Origin: Candidatus Saccharimonadota bacterium
Lineage (GTDB): Bacteria > Patescibacteriota > Saccharimonadia > Saccharimonadales > UBA4665
Direction: 5' to 3'
Length of the DNA stretch: 35,790 nt
NCBI GenBank assembly: GCA_027371845.1
Contig: DAHXLD010000008.1
Location: forward strand, 1 to 35,790
Below the pieces are notes generated by a model. That model saw nothing but the letters and a program-made list of their open reading frames with translations, had not been told where the DNA came from and did not search any database. The translations under genes were made by a program, and so were the position numbers. Shown here one piece after another: positions 25,037 through 35,515 of the stretch (position 1 is its first letter; the number at the start of each line of letters is the position of its first letter).

Positions 25037-26476
25037 ATGCGAAATAATACTTCTATTATCTATAATCTGATTCTTTTAGTGGGTGACGGGCTAGCTGTAG
25101 TTTTTGGATTAAGTATTGCCTACATTTTAAGGGTTTCTGTTAGCCATCAAGCCTTAACGGCTCATGTCTATGCTATTAATTACTTAAAGTTTCTCTTCCT
25201 GCTTTTACCTTTTTGGCTTATTATCTTTGCCTTGCTTGGATTGTATCAAGAGAGATATTACCAAAATAGATTTTTTGAGTTTGGGCGAATTGTAATTGGT
25301 TCTTTCATTGGGATTTTATTTGCCGTTAGCTATTCCTATATGCTCAATGTAGCTATTTTCCCAGCTAGATTAGTTGTTGTATATGGGTTCTTGTTGGCAA
25401 CAATTGCAGTATTAATCTTTAGAAATGTGCTTAGAGAGATTCAAAAAGATTTATTTAAAAAGGGAGTGGGTGTAAACAAGGTTTTAATTATTGGGAACAG
25501 TAAGATTACTGCTAGTTTAATTGAGGGTCTTTCAACTACCGAAGTCACTGGCTATGAGATCATTGGTTTAGTTGGCTGTAGTAATAATCCCCTAAAAAAG
25601 GCTCATTTTAAGACTTATGATGATTTTGAGGTTGCCATTAAGGATTTATCAAATAATCAACCTCACACCATAATTCAAACTGAACTGTATTCTTCTTCGG
25701 AAAAGAATGATCAGATTCTTTCATATGCTCAAAACAATCATATTGCCTACCGATTTACACCAGGTAATAGTGAGTTATTCGTGGGAAATATAAAGGCTGA
25801 CTTATTCCATTCCATTCCAATAATAAGCGTTCATCAGACCGCCCTAGTTGGCTGGGGACGAGTTGCCAAAAGATTAACTGATTTAGTTTTAGGATGTTTG
25901 TTCTTAGTAATTAGCTCCCCTGTTTTTATAGTCGTTATAGTGATAGAGAAGATTACCGAGCCTAAGGGTAAAGTATTTTATACTCCTAAAAGATTAACTA
26001 TCTTCGGAAACTTTTTTAAGATATATAAATTTCGAACTTTGAAAACTAAATATACCGATATGAGTCCAGAAGAAGGCTTTAATAAGATGGGTCAACCAGA
26101 GCTTATTAAGACTTATAGAGAGAACGGAGATTTTATACCAAATGATCCCAGAATATCCAAATTAGGAAGGTTTTTAAGAAAATACAGTATCGACGAATTA
26201 CCTCAAATAATAAACGTTATAAAAGGAGACATAAGTCTAGTGGGTCCCCGAGCCCTTGATGCTTTTGAGCTCGAGAAATATGATAAGAAAAATCAGATTC
26301 TTGCCGTTAAGTCTGGTTTAACTGGTCTAGCCCAGATTTCTGGCAGAAGGTCTATTAGCTTTAAAGAAAGGCGTAAACTGGATATTTATTATGTTCAAAA
26401 CTGGAGTTTTTGGGGAGATTTAATTATTATTGCTAAAACTTTTTGGGTTGTTTTATTTCATAAAGGAGCCGATTAA
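25037..26476 (+). CDS. Undecaprenyl-phosphate phosphoglycosyltransferase (polyprenyl sugar transferase)
   Basis: N-terminal TMs, Rossmann-like middle, C-terminal KRLTDLVLGCLFLVISSPVF...IYKFRTLKTKY...LRKYSIDELPQIINVIKGDISLVGPRAL...SGLTGLAQISGR. Confidence 0.93.
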   Translation: MRNNTSIIYNLILLVGDGLAVVFGLSIAYILRVSVSHQALTAHVYAINYLKFLFLLLPFWLIIFALLGLYQERYYQNRFFEFGRIVIGSFIGILFAVSYSYMLNVAIFPARLVVVYGFLLATIAVLIFRNVLREIQKDLFKKGVGVNKVLIIGNSKITASLIEGLSTTEVTGYEIIGLVGCSNNPLKKAHFKTYDDFEVAIKDLSNNQPHTIIQTELYSSSEKNDQILSYAQNNHIAYRFTPGNSELFVGNIKADLFHSIPIISVHQTALVGWGRVAKRLTDLVLGCLFLVISSPVFIVVIVIEKITEPKGKVFYTPKRLTIFGNFFKIYKFRTLKTKYTDMSPEEGFNKMGQPELIKTYRENGDFIPNDPRISKLGRFLRKYSIDELPQIINVIKGDISLVGPRALDAFELEKYDKKNQILAVKSGLTGLAQISGRRSISFKERRKLDIYYVQNWSFWGDLIIIAKTFWVVLFHKGAD

Positions 26477-27573
26477 TGAAAGTTGCGATCGTTTGTGATT
26501 GGTTAACTGGAATCGGTGGAGCTGAAAGAGTAGTTCTAGCTCTTCATGAACTTTATCCTAAAGCCCCCATATATACCTCTCAATACGATCCAGATAAAAT
26601 AGGCTGGTTTAATGACGCCGACATTCGAACCACTTGGCTTCAGAAGCTTCCATCCTCTTTTAAGAAATTTTTACCTATTCTTAGGGCTTGGACATTTAGT
26701 CGGCTTGATTTAAGCGCCTATGATTTAGTAATAAGTAGTAGCGGTGCTGAAGCAAAAGGAGTTAAAACGGGGCCAAACACGGTTCATGTTTGTTATTGTC
26801 ACTCACCTACTCATTACTATTGGATTCGTAAAGAAGAATATCTAAAAAATCCAGGCTTCCCGCTTGGCTTAAATTGGTTAGCTAAACTAGGCCTAAAGAT
26901 TCTGGATGAACCCCTAAAGAGATGGGACCGTCATGCGGCTAAAAAACCAGATTACTTTATAACAAACTCCAACCATACAAAACAAATGATCAAAAAGTTT
27001 TACAAGAGAGATTCGGTTGTTATCCATCCGCCAGTAGATTACGACCGATTCAAATTAAAAGATCCTGATTTATTAAGACACGGTTTCGTTATTGCTGGTA
27101 GACAAACTCCGTATAAACGAATTGATTTAGCTATTAAAGCTTGTAATAAACTAAAGGTCCCCTTAGTGGTGATCGGTGATGGCCCTGAACATAAAAAGCT
27201 AGAGAAGATCGCAAGACGAACAATAACTTTTCTTACCGACGTCAATGATTTAAAAATTGTCGAGCAATTTCAATCTTCCCTTGGTTTTATAATGCCCAAT
27301 ATGGATGACTTTGGTATAGTGGCAGTTGAAGCCTTGTCAGCTGGCACTCCTGTTATAGCCTATAAAAAGGGAGGTGCCTTAGATTATGTTAATGATGGCC
27401 TAAATGGTATCTTCTTTAACGTTCAAACAGTTTCAAATTTAGTAAAAGCTCTTGAAAAATGTATTGATAAGAAGTTTAATTACCAAAAGATTAGCGATAA
27501 TGCTAAAAAGTTTTCTAAGGATAATTTTAAAGACAATCTTAGAAACTATATAAAAACTCATATTAATAAATAA
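26476..27573 (+). CDS. Glycosyltransferase family 4
   Basis: MKVAIVCDWLTGIGGAERVVLALHELYP...FVIAGRQTPYKRIDLAIKACNKL...FGIVAVEALSAGTPVIAYKKGG; TAATG overlap with upstream gene. Confidence 0.92.
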   Translation: MKVAIVCDWLTGIGGAERVVLALHELYPKAPIYTSQYDPDKIGWFNDADIRTTWLQKLPSSFKKFLPILRAWTFSRLDLSAYDLVISSSGAEAKGVKTGPNTVHVCYCHSPTHYYWIRKEEYLKNPGFPLGLNWLAKLGLKILDEPLKRWDRHAAKKPDYFITNSNHTKQMIKKFYKRDSVVIHPPVDYDRFKLKDPDLLRHGFVIAGRQTPYKRIDLAIKACNKLKVPLVVIGDGPEHKKLEKIARRTITFLTDVNDLKIVEQFQSSLGFIMPNMDDFGIVAVEALSAGTPVIAYKKGGALDYVNDGLNGIFFNVQTVSNLVKALEKCIDKKFNYQKISDNAKKFSKDNFKDNLRNYIKTHINK

Positions 27574-27662
27574 TTATCCACAGGTACTTTAATTTGTTGT
27601 TTACAAGAAGAGATGAATGCACTATCATCGAAATAGAAATAAACTAACAAAAAGAGAAAAAA

Positions 27663-29375
27663 ATGAAAAAATTTAAAAAGCTTTTAATTATAAACATAGC
27701 TTTAGTGTTAGCTTTTGTGTCATTAGTGGGTTTAATTAAAGTCCCAAAAGCTGATGCTTTAGCCCCTTATACCTGTACGTGGACAGGGGGAGGTGGAAAT
27801 AGTAATTTTAGTACAGCCGGAAACTGGTCGGGCTGTAATAGTGCTGCCCCAGTAGCTACGGATGGTGATAATCTTGTTTTTGATAACAGTAGTCTTACAA
27901 CTAGCCAAACTCTAAATAACGACATAACCGGATTAACGATTGGTGATATTACCTTTCAAGGTAGCAGTATTTATGGATTTACTATTACGGGAAATAGTCT
28001 TACGGTAAATTCTTCTATAACCCAAAACACTAATGCAATGTCGAATCTAAATTTAGATATTACCCTGGGGGGCAATGTCCTCATTAATCCGCTTAGTGGA
28101 ATACTGTTGATCGGAGATCAGAGTCAAACAACCAGTCATTTAATCAACACCCAGGGCTATAGCTTAACGATGGCCTCAAGTAACGGGGTTAAGTGCTCAA
28201 ATGTAGAAATGTACTCAGCTCTAAGTGGAGGAGGATCATTAATAGACAATTCTGTAATGCCGGTAAATCTCCTTGCGAACAGCCCCAGTTACACCGGAAG
28301 TGTAACGGTTGCAGCGGGTATTCTTGCCCTAGGAAACGGGAATACTCTGAGTTCTATTAGTGGAATTACAGTAAATCAAAATTCTATATTAGATATACAG
28401 ATGAATCAAAACACGAGCTACAATTTTCCCATTACCTTAAATGGAGGCGATTTAGCAACAGACTCAACTCCTGGAATTATTCTGGGTTCATGTGGCGGAG
28501 GAGGCGTAAGTCCAGTTAACTCTACAGCAACTCTAAGTAAGTCTTTAACTTTTACGGCTAATTCAAGCTACTATGGAGGACGTTTTACAGGTTCGAACAT
28601 TAATTTAGATGTTACGGGGACATATAATCCAAACGGTTTTAGTTTGACGGCCATGAGTGGCTCGTCTGGTAATATTAGTCTTCCTGATGGTACGCAAATA
28701 AGTCCTCCGGCTCAAACAATTAATTACGATGTGAATTCTCCGACTTTAAGCTTATCCGTTGGGCAGAATATTACTGCAATTGTGGACGGAACGGTTGGCG
28801 ACGTAACCGTCAATTATGGTGGTATCTTAAAGGGATCTGGGAGTATGAGTAGCATAACAGATAATGTGGGTGGCGTTATTGCACCGGGACATAGTCCAGG
28901 ATGTTTAACGACATCTAATGATCTTACGCTAGCAGGAACATATCAGGCTGAAATTGGAGGCACCACTGCCTGCACGCAGTATGATCAATTGATAGTTTAC
29001 GGTACAGTATATTTACAAGATATGGCTGGAAATTCTGGTACCCTTCAATTATCTGTAATAAATGGCTTTAAGCCTCAAGTAGGTCAAACTTTTGAAATAA
29101 TAAATAATAAAGGATCAAGTCCCGTAAATGGTACGTTTGCTAACCTTCCTGAAGGATCTACCATTAATGTTAACGGTAATGTTTTTAAAATAAGCTATAA
29201 GGGTGGAGATGGTAACGATGTAGTGTTAACGGTGATTACCGCAGCCTCCCCTAACACTGGCTTTGCATTTACTGGCTTTAATGCTTTATACCCTATAGTA
29301 GGTACGGTATTTATGGTTACTGGAATAGGTATAATATCATTGAGACTAAGAAAAGCTTCTACCAATAAACGTTAA
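27663..29375 (+). CDS. Secreted beta-solenoid-like surface protein with C-terminal sorting signal
   Basis: Signal peptide; WTGGGGNSNFSTAGNWSGCNSAAPVATDGDNLVFDN; C-terminal SPNTG + TM (YPIVGTVFMVTGIGIISL) + RLRKASTNKR. Confidence 0.85.
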   Translation: MKKFKKLLIINIALVLAFVSLVGLIKVPKADALAPYTCTWTGGGGNSNFSTAGNWSGCNSAAPVATDGDNLVFDNSSLTTSQTLNNDITGLTIGDITFQGSSIYGFTITGNSLTVNSSITQNTNAMSNLNLDITLGGNVLINPLSGILLIGDQSQTTSHLINTQGYSLTMASSNGVKCSNVEMYSALSGGGSLIDNSVMPVNLLANSPSYTGSVTVAAGILALGNGNTLSSISGITVNQNSILDIQMNQNTSYNFPITLNGGDLATDSTPGIILGSCGGGGVSPVNSTATLSKSLTFTANSSYYGGRFTGSNINLDVTGTYNPNGFSLTAMSGSSGNISLPDGTQISPPAQTINYDVNSPTLSLSVGQNITAIVDGTVGDVTVNYGGILKGSGSMSSITDNVGGVIAPGHSPGCLTTSNDLTLAGTYQAEIGGTTACTQYDQLIVYGTVYLQDMAGNSGTLQLSVINGFKPQVGQTFEIINNKGSSPVNGTFANLPEGSTINVNGNVFKISYKGGDGNDVVLTVITAASPNTGFAFTGFNALYPIVGTVFMVTGIGIISLRLRKASTNKR

Positions 29376-29386
29376 GTTATATAGAT

Positions 29387-30337
29387 ATGTCTGAAATAGG
29401 TCACATATCACTTAACGATTCAATTCTAAGATCAAGACTTAAGTTTAATGATACTTATTTAAGAAGATCTGTAGAAAGAGCCCCCAGAAGAATTATTCAA
29501 GACATAACTAGTCCTTCTATAAAACCATCAACCATTCTAAAGGTTCAGATTCAATCAAAAACTATAGCTCCAGAAATCATAACCAACCCTGTTAATTATA
29601 GTCCTGGTCATACTCAACCGAATCTCCGTAAAGTAGTTTATGGAACTTTCGAAAAAACAAAAAATAAAAAATATAGGGAGATAATACAACTATCTTTAGC
29701 CATACTGGTTATCTTTATGATTGGATTTGGTGGATATCTAACCTACTCCGGATTAATGACAAAAGACGAGCTATCGAAACAAGTATCAAAGCTTAGCGCT
29801 CAAGCAAACACTAGTAAATCCAATAGCGTAATTGTCCCGTCGACCGTAAAGCCAGCGCCTGTAAGTATCGCAAACTATATGGTTGCACCCGATCTTCCGC
29901 GCTATCTAAATATTCCAAAATTAAACGTTCATGCTAGGGTTTTATCGGTTGGAGTAACTAAAAATGGCGCACTAGGGACTCCAAACAATGTTTTTGATAC
30001 TGCTTGGTATAATGAGTCTTCTAAGCCAGGACAGCCTGGAGCGGTGCTTATTGATGGGCATGTATCATCTTGGACTAGTAATGGGGTGTTTTACGGCTTA
30101 AAGAATCTTAGGCCCGGGGACATTCTACAAATCATTAGAGGAGACGGGAAGATATTTAATTACAGGGTTGTTAAAACTGTAATATTTAATTCAAATAACG
30201 TTAACATGACAGAATCTCTAAGCTCTGTTAATCCAAACGTACCGGGCCTTAATCTAATGTCGTGTACTGGTGATGTCATCCCAGGTACTAGCGAATTTAA
30301 TGAACGTATATTAGTATTATCTTCACAAATAAATTAA
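29387..30337 (+). CDS. Sortase (class F-like)
   Basis: N-terminal TM; RYLNIPKLNVHARVLSVGVTKNGALGTPNNVFDTAWYNESSKPGQPGAVLIDGHV; catalytic His (DGHV), Cys (MSCTG) and Arg (NERIL). Confidence 0.9.
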   Translation: MSEIGHISLNDSILRSRLKFNDTYLRRSVERAPRRIIQDITSPSIKPSTILKVQIQSKTIAPEIITNPVNYSPGHTQPNLRKVVYGTFEKTKNKKYREIIQLSLAILVIFMIGFGGYLTYSGLMTKDELSKQVSKLSAQANTSKSNSVIVPSTVKPAPVSIANYMVAPDLPRYLNIPKLNVHARVLSVGVTKNGALGTPNNVFDTAWYNESSKPGQPGAVLIDGHVSSWTSNGVFYGLKNLRPGDILQIIRGDGKIFNYRVVKTVIFNSNNVNMTESLSSVNPNVPGLNLMSCTGDVIPGTSEFNERILVLSSQIN

Positions 30338-30347
30338 ACTTTTATTG

Positions 30348-32177
30348 ATGTGTGGAATTGTAGGATACATTGGTAAGGATAATGGGATAGACCTCGTATT
30401 GGAGGGATTGAAAGAACTGGAATACAGAGGATACGATTCATCTGGAATTGCTGGTCTTGGTAAGAGTCAAGATCCGTTTGTCTTTAAAGAAGTCGGTAGA
30501 ATAAACAATTTAGAGAATAAACTAAAGAAACAAGAAATCTCTTCTAATCTAGTTATAGGTCATACCCGTTGGGCAACTCACGGCAAACCGTCTAAGAATA
30601 ACTCTCACCCACATTATAATAATTCTAAGAATATATTCGTGGTTCATAATGGGATAATTGAAAATTATTTAGATATTAAAAAAGAATTAATCCAGAAAGG
30701 ATATACTTTCTATTCCGAGACTGATACAGAAGTTATACCAAATCTAATAGATTATTATTTTAAAGAAACAAAAGATTTTAAGAAAGCGATTAAGATGGCT
30801 CTGAATGACTTAAGGGGAACTTATGCTTTATTAATATCATCTTCCCTTCTAGATAATAGGCTGTTTCTGGCTCGATTGGGAAGTCCGCTGGTAGCTGGCT
30901 TTGCTAAGGACTATATCATTATAGCTTCTGACCAAAGTGTTATTCTAAAACATACTAAAAAAGTTACTTATTTAGAGGATTTTGATTTAGCTGAGGTTAG
31001 CAATAACAAGATTAAAATTGAAAACCTAAAGACCTTGAAAACCTTTGATCCTAAAATAGAGATCTTAGAGTCTAATCTTACAGAAGATTCTTTAAACGGG
31101 TTTCCAGACTATATGTTAAAAGAGATTTTTGATATTCCGGAGACGATTAGATTAGCTTCCAGGGGTAGAATTGACTCAAAGAAAAGACTTGTAAAGCTAG
31201 GTGGTCTAGACAGTGTTATAAGTCAATTAGAGCATATTGAGAGGATTATTATTGTTGCCTGCGGGACTTCTTATTATGCCGGGATGTTTGGAGAATATCT
31301 TATTGAAGAGCTTGCCGACATACCAGTAGAAGTTGTCTTAGCCAGTGAGTTTAAGTATAAAAAAGAACCTATTTCTAGAAGTACTTGTGTGATTGCAGTG
31401 TCTCAATCCGGAGAAACAGCCGACACTATCGCTGCTCTAAATAAGGTAAAAGATTTTGGGGTTTTAAAACTTGGGATAGTCAACGTTATTGGCAGTACTA
31501 TCAGTAGAATTACTGATGCCGGAGTCTATTGTCATGCCGGAACGGAAAAAGCGGTGGCTTCAACCAAGGCTTTTGTTTCTCAGATTGTTATTCTAGTCTT
31601 AATTTCTTTAAGGCTTAAAAATGTTTCAAGTAAACAAACTAAGGAAATATTAAAAGAACTAGAGAACCTGCCCGCTAAAATAGAAGAATTGTTAGCCAAA
31701 AAAGAAGATATTAAAAAAATTAGTCAAAAATATTCTAAGTATAAAGATTTCTTATTCATTGGGCGGGGCTATGACTATCCTACTGCCCTAGAAGGAGCTT
31801 TAAAATTAAAAGAAGTTTCATATATTCACGCCGAGGGATACGCAGCAGGAGAAATGAAACACGGACCAATAGCTATGATTGATTCGAATTTTCCAACTGT
31901 CGCATTAATTGGAGATGATTCACTTTATGAAAAAACTTTATCTAATGTTGAAGAGATTAAAGCTCGAAAAGGACCGGTGTTAGTAATAACTTCAAGAGTC
32001 GATAAGAAAATAAAAGATCTGGTTGATGATCTTTTTTACATACCAAGGTCATCAAATTATACAGAAAGTATCTTAACGGCTGTTTTCCTGCAATTATTTG
32101 CTTATTATATATCTAAGGATCTAGGTCTTAATGTAGACAGACCTAGGAATTTAGCTAAATCGGTAACGGTAGAGTAA
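30348..32177 (+). CDS. glmS: Glutamine--fructose-6-phosphate aminotransferase
   Basis: MCGIVGYIGK (Cys1 nucleophile), GHTRWATHGKPS, SQSGETADTIAAL, DRPRNLAKSVTVE. ATG at 30348 places Cys at position 2 before Met removal. Confidence 0.97.
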   Translation: MCGIVGYIGKDNGIDLVLEGLKELEYRGYDSSGIAGLGKSQDPFVFKEVGRINNLENKLKKQEISSNLVIGHTRWATHGKPSKNNSHPHYNNSKNIFVVHNGIIENYLDIKKELIQKGYTFYSETDTEVIPNLIDYYFKETKDFKKAIKMALNDLRGTYALLISSSLLDNRLFLARLGSPLVAGFAKDYIIIASDQSVILKHTKKVTYLEDFDLAEVSNNKIKIENLKTLKTFDPKIEILESNLTEDSLNGFPDYMLKEIFDIPETIRLASRGRIDSKKRLVKLGGLDSVISQLEHIERIIIVACGTSYYAGMFGEYLIEELADIPVEVVLASEFKYKKEPISRSTCVIAVSQSGETADTIAALNKVKDFGVLKLGIVNVIGSTISRITDAGVYCHAGTEKAVASTKAFVSQIVILVLISLRLKNVSSKQTKEILKELENLPAKIEELLAKKEDIKKISQKYSKYKDFLFIGRGYDYPTALEGALKLKEVSYIHAEGYAAGEMKHGPIAMIDSNFPTVALIGDDSLYEKTLSNVEEIKARKGPVLVITSRVDKKIKDLVDDLFYIPRSSNYTESILTAVFLQLFAYYISKDLGLNVDRPRNLAKSVTVE

Positions 32178-32181
32178 AAAA

Positions 32182-32955
32182 TTAGAATATTTGCAAAATA
32201 GCTTCTATACATAAAGCGGTTTCTTTCCAGTCGCTTACTTCGATACAATCAATACCATAAGCTTTAACAGGATAATCATTACCACCCTCTTGTAATCTAT
32301 CTCCCATGAATAAAATGTCTTTTTTTTGAAGATTTAGAGTTTCTATTAACTTTTGCATTCCATAAGCTTTATCTATGCCTGGCTTGGTGACGTCTATTGA
32401 CGTTAAGCCACCTACCCTAAATTCATATTCTGGCACTAATTTTGAAGCATAGTCTCTCATTTTTTGTTTTTTAGAGTTATCTGGATCCCAAGCTTCTTTT
32501 AATTTAACTCCTTCATCACCTAAAGCCGAAACAATGTCTTGACCTAATACCGAGAGAGTTATTTGAGTTTTACGATCTTCAACCATCTCTCCATAAATTA
32601 TTTTTTCTTTATAACCAAAATGGTCTAAAGATTTTATTAAAGCATTTGAAATTCTTTTACGGTCCTTGGGGTCAATTTCTTCTGAATAAATAATATTCCA
32701 TTCTTTAGATTTTAAGTCATATCTATAATAACTGGTACCACATGTTGGCATTATATGAAGTTTTTGTAGTAAGGCATGATCTAGAGCAGAATTAGTTAAT
32801 AGTTGAGTTTTAAATTGCTCGAATTTACCTCCCGATATTATACAAACCTCAAATCTCTCTAATAGTTTATATAAATCTAAAGCGATTCGATCTGAAGCTA
32901 GCGATTTACTGGGAGCTATAGTACCATCTAAATCAAAAGCAATAAGTTTTTTCAT
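32182..32955 (-). CDS. HAD-family phosphomannomutase (eukaryotic PMM-like)
   Basis: KKLIAFDLDGTIAPSK...CIISGGKFEQF...GGLTSIDVTKPGIDKAYGMQKL...ILFMGDRLQEGGNDYPV. Confidence 0.85.
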   Translation of the reverse strand: MKKLIAFDLDGTIAPSKSLASDRIALDLYKLLERFEVCIISGGKFEQFKTQLLTNSALDHALLQKLHIMPTCGTSYYRYDLKSKEWNIIYSEEIDPKDRKRISNALIKSLDHFGYKEKIIYGEMVEDRKTQITLSVLGQDIVSALGDEGVKLKEAWDPDNSKKQKMRDYASKLVPEYEFRVGGLTSIDVTKPGIDKAYGMQKLIETLNLQKKDILFMGDRLQEGGNDYPVKAYGIDCIEVSDWKETALCIEAILQIF

Positions 32956-33983
32956 CGGTTAATTCTCTTACTAATTTCTCCAACCTTTTGAGACAGGTCT
33001 TTTCTTGTTACCAATATTCCGTGTGCCGTGTTAACAACAACAATGTTATCTAATCCAATAGCGATTAAAGGTTTAGATTCAAAGTTCTGAATAAATGAAT
33101 TTTCAATTTCAAATGTTTCTATGTTCTCGCCTTTAATATGGTTTCCTAGCTCATCATTATCTACTGCCCTGTGCAGATCCGCATAAGACCCCAGGTCTAG
33201 CCAGTCGAAAGAAGCGGGGACAACCAATAAGTCTTTAACCTTTTCAATTAATCCATAGTCTATTGTTTGATTGCTTAGTTTTAAATAGCTTTCATTAAAA
33301 TTATCCTTAGACTCTAGTAATTTCTGGTAGTTACAGTAAAGTTCCTTAGAATACTCTTTCATCTCTTTAATAAAAGTGTTGAAAGATGCTACAAAGTAAC
33401 CACAATTCCATAAATAATCACCACTTTTTAGATATTTCTTAGCTGTTTCGAAGTCTGGTTTTTCTTTAAATGAGTGAACACTATATGCTAATTGTTCACT
33501 ACTTAATAGCTTATCTTTTTTGATATATCCAAAACCCGTAGCAGGATAATTAGGTTCAATACCAATCAATGCGATTTGCTTATACTTAGAGGAGATTTTC
33601 CCAGCTACTTTAAAGGTGTGAGCAAAACCATCTAAATCTCTTATGTAGTGGTCAGCCGATAGAATGGCGATTGGTTCATTTAAATCAATGCTGTCCTTTA
33701 TGTGAATTAGGGCTGCAATTATGCAGTTAGCCGTTCCTCGTCGAGATGGTTCCGATATAAAGGCCTCGCTAGAAAGTTCTTTTAATTGATCTTTGACGTG
33801 TTTAATGTGTCCTTCTTCAGAAACTACGTATATTTTATCTCCTAATTGCTTAGCTCTTGCATAAGTTTGCTGGAGAAGAGATAAATTATCGCTATTAATC
33901 TTTAAAAGGTGCTTAGGATACTGGGGTGTAGAAATTGGCCATAACCTCGTACCCGAGCCTCCAGCGATTATTATAGTTATCAT
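32952..33983 (-). CDS. manC: Mannose-1-phosphate guanylyltransferase
   Basis: IIAGGSGTRLWPISTPQYPKHLL, EPSRRGTANCI, FKEKPDFETAKKYL, FDWLDLGSY. Confidence 0.95.
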   Translation of the reverse strand: MITIIIAGGSGTRLWPISTPQYPKHLLKINSDNLSLLQQTYARAKQLGDKIYVVSEEGHIKHVKDQLKELSSEAFISEPSRRGTANCIIAALIHIKDSIDLNEPIAILSADHYIRDLDGFAHTFKVAGKISSKYKQIALIGIEPNYPATGFGYIKKDKLLSSEQLAYSVHSFKEKPDFETAKKYLKSGDYLWNCGYFVASFNTFIKEMKEYSKELYCNYQKLLESKDNFNESYLKLSNQTIDYGLIEKVKDLLVVPASFDWLDLGSYADLHRAVDNDELGNHIKGENIETFEIENSFIQNFESKPLIAIGLDNIVVVNTAHGILVTRKDLSQKVGEISKRINR

Positions 33984-34016
33984 TTAATATATGATACCAG
34001 ATTTTATTTTTGGGGA

Positions 34017-34541
34017 TTATGATTTTTCATCTCGAAAAGAAACAAGATTATCTTCTATATTAATGTGGGTCTTAAAGACAATCTTTTTATAAAAAAGATA
34101 ATTCCAACTCATACCTATAATAACTGCTATTATCTTTGCGGTGTTTAAATTAACAAATTTTACGCTAAGATTAGTCAGCCCCAAACCAACTACCGTACGA
34201 TAAATTATTGTCTTATTGGCGCCCAGTATGTGAGTAACTAGCGAAATAGTTAACGATTGTAAGGCTAAAATGCTTATCCCAGTTATTAGGAAGAACTTTA
34301 TAAATTTATCTATACTGTGAGGATGTTTTTCTCGAAATACTATATGGTGATTTAAAAAATAGGACATTGTTATACTGATTGAGGCTGAAATAAGATTTGC
34401 AAGTAATGGCACTAACCCGAAAAGAAATACTAAGGTATTTAGTATGGTTATATCAAATAATGTATTAATCACACCGATACAAGCAAAACGAAATATCTTT
34501 CGGCTCCAAATAGTATTAATGGTTTTAAATATAATAGACAT
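34017..34541 (-). CDS. GtrA-family membrane protein
   Basis: FACIGVINTLFDITILNTLVFLFG...SYFLNHHIVFREK, four TM segments. Confidence 0.88.
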   Translation of the reverse strand: MSIIFKTINTIWSRKIFRFACIGVINTLFDITILNTLVFLFGLVPLLANLISASISITMSYFLNHHIVFREKHPHSIDKFIKFFLITGISILALQSLTISLVTHILGANKTIIYRTVVGLGLTNLSVKFVNLNTAKIIAVIIGMSWNYLFYKKIVFKTHINIEDNLVSFRDEKS

Positions 34542-34572
34542 AAGGCTCGTTATATATTAGCATTTATGTATT

Positions 34573-35328
34573 GTGTTGAGTAACGACATAAATATAAAAT
34601 TAGCAATTGCTATTCCAACCTATAACGAAGCTAAAAACGTTAGGGCATTAACTTCAAGTATAAAAAAATATGCAATTAAAAATAACACTCCCTGTACGGT
34701 TCTCTTTATCGACGACGATTCTCTCGATGGTACTGGAAAAATAATTGACAAATTAATAAAAACAAAACAATCAGAACTTTTTAACGTTCAAGTTTTGCAT
34801 CGCACGAAAAAAGATGGCTTCGGAAAAGCCTATATATGCGGTTTTAAAAAACTACTTAAACAAGATTTTACACATATATTACAAATGGATGCTGATTTGT
34901 CACATAACCCAAAGTATATAACTAATTTTATACTACAAGTTGAGCATAAAGGGGCAGATTTTGTAGTTGGGTCTCGTTACATTAACGGAGGTTCAACCCC
35001 AGATTGGTCGGTTGAGCGTATCTTATTAAGTAGATTTGGTAACTTATATGCTAGATTGTTTTTAGGTAATAAGATTCACGATTACACCGGTGGTTATAAT
35101 CTGTATTCAATGGGCTTATTAAAAACTATTAATCTTAATTCCTTGAAGGCTGAAGGATATGGGTTCTTGATTGAACTAAAATATAAAGCTTTGAAGAGTG
35201 CGGTAAACGTCCAAGAGATTCCAATCGTATTCATGGATCGTCAACACGGTAATTCCAAATTACCAAAAAACACTATTTTAAAAAACATTATGCTGGTCCC
35301 TAAAATTAGATTTACTAATAGTGGGTAA
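34573..35328 (+). CDS. Polyprenol-phosphate mannosyltransferase (DPM1-like GT2)
   Basis: AIAIPTYNEAKNVRALTSSI...VLFIDDDSLDGTGKIID...ILQMDADLSHNPKYI...FVVGSRYINGG; GTG start. Confidence 0.92.
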   Translation: MLSNDINIKLAIAIPTYNEAKNVRALTSSIKKYAIKNNTPCTVLFIDDDSLDGTGKIIDKLIKTKQSELFNVQVLHRTKKDGFGKAYICGFKKLLKQDFTHILQMDADLSHNPKYITNFILQVEHKGADFVVGSRYINGGSTPDWSVERILLSRFGNLYARLFLGNKIHDYTGGYNLYSMGLLKTINLNSLKAEGYGFLIELKYKALKSAVNVQEIPIVFMDRQHGNSKLPKNTILKNIMLVPKIRFTNSG

Positions 35329-35352
35329 AAATGAAACTTTCAAAACCTTAAG

Positions 35353-35382
35353 TTGCCCAACGCCATATTCTAGGCTTATAAT
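35353..35382 (+). promoter_or_regulatory. Promoter upstream of last GT2 (TTGCCC-18-TATAAT)
   Basis: TTGCCC at 35353-35358 and TATAAT at 35377-35382. Confidence 0.45.
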
Positions 35383-35515
35383 GAATTCGGGTGAAGATTG
35401 GAAATATATAAATATTTAAACTAACATACACTAGTCTATGCGTAAATTGATTCAAATATGGATAAAGACATCTAACAAATACGTAAATGCAATCCTTGGG
35501 ACATAAGATCTTAGC

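Noticed and set aside
27574-27582. Perfect DnaA box TTATCCACA (and TGTGGAAAA near 1363)
   Set aside because: Single isolated 9-mers with no cluster, AT-rich unwinding element or dnaA/dnaN genes; not evidence of an origin.
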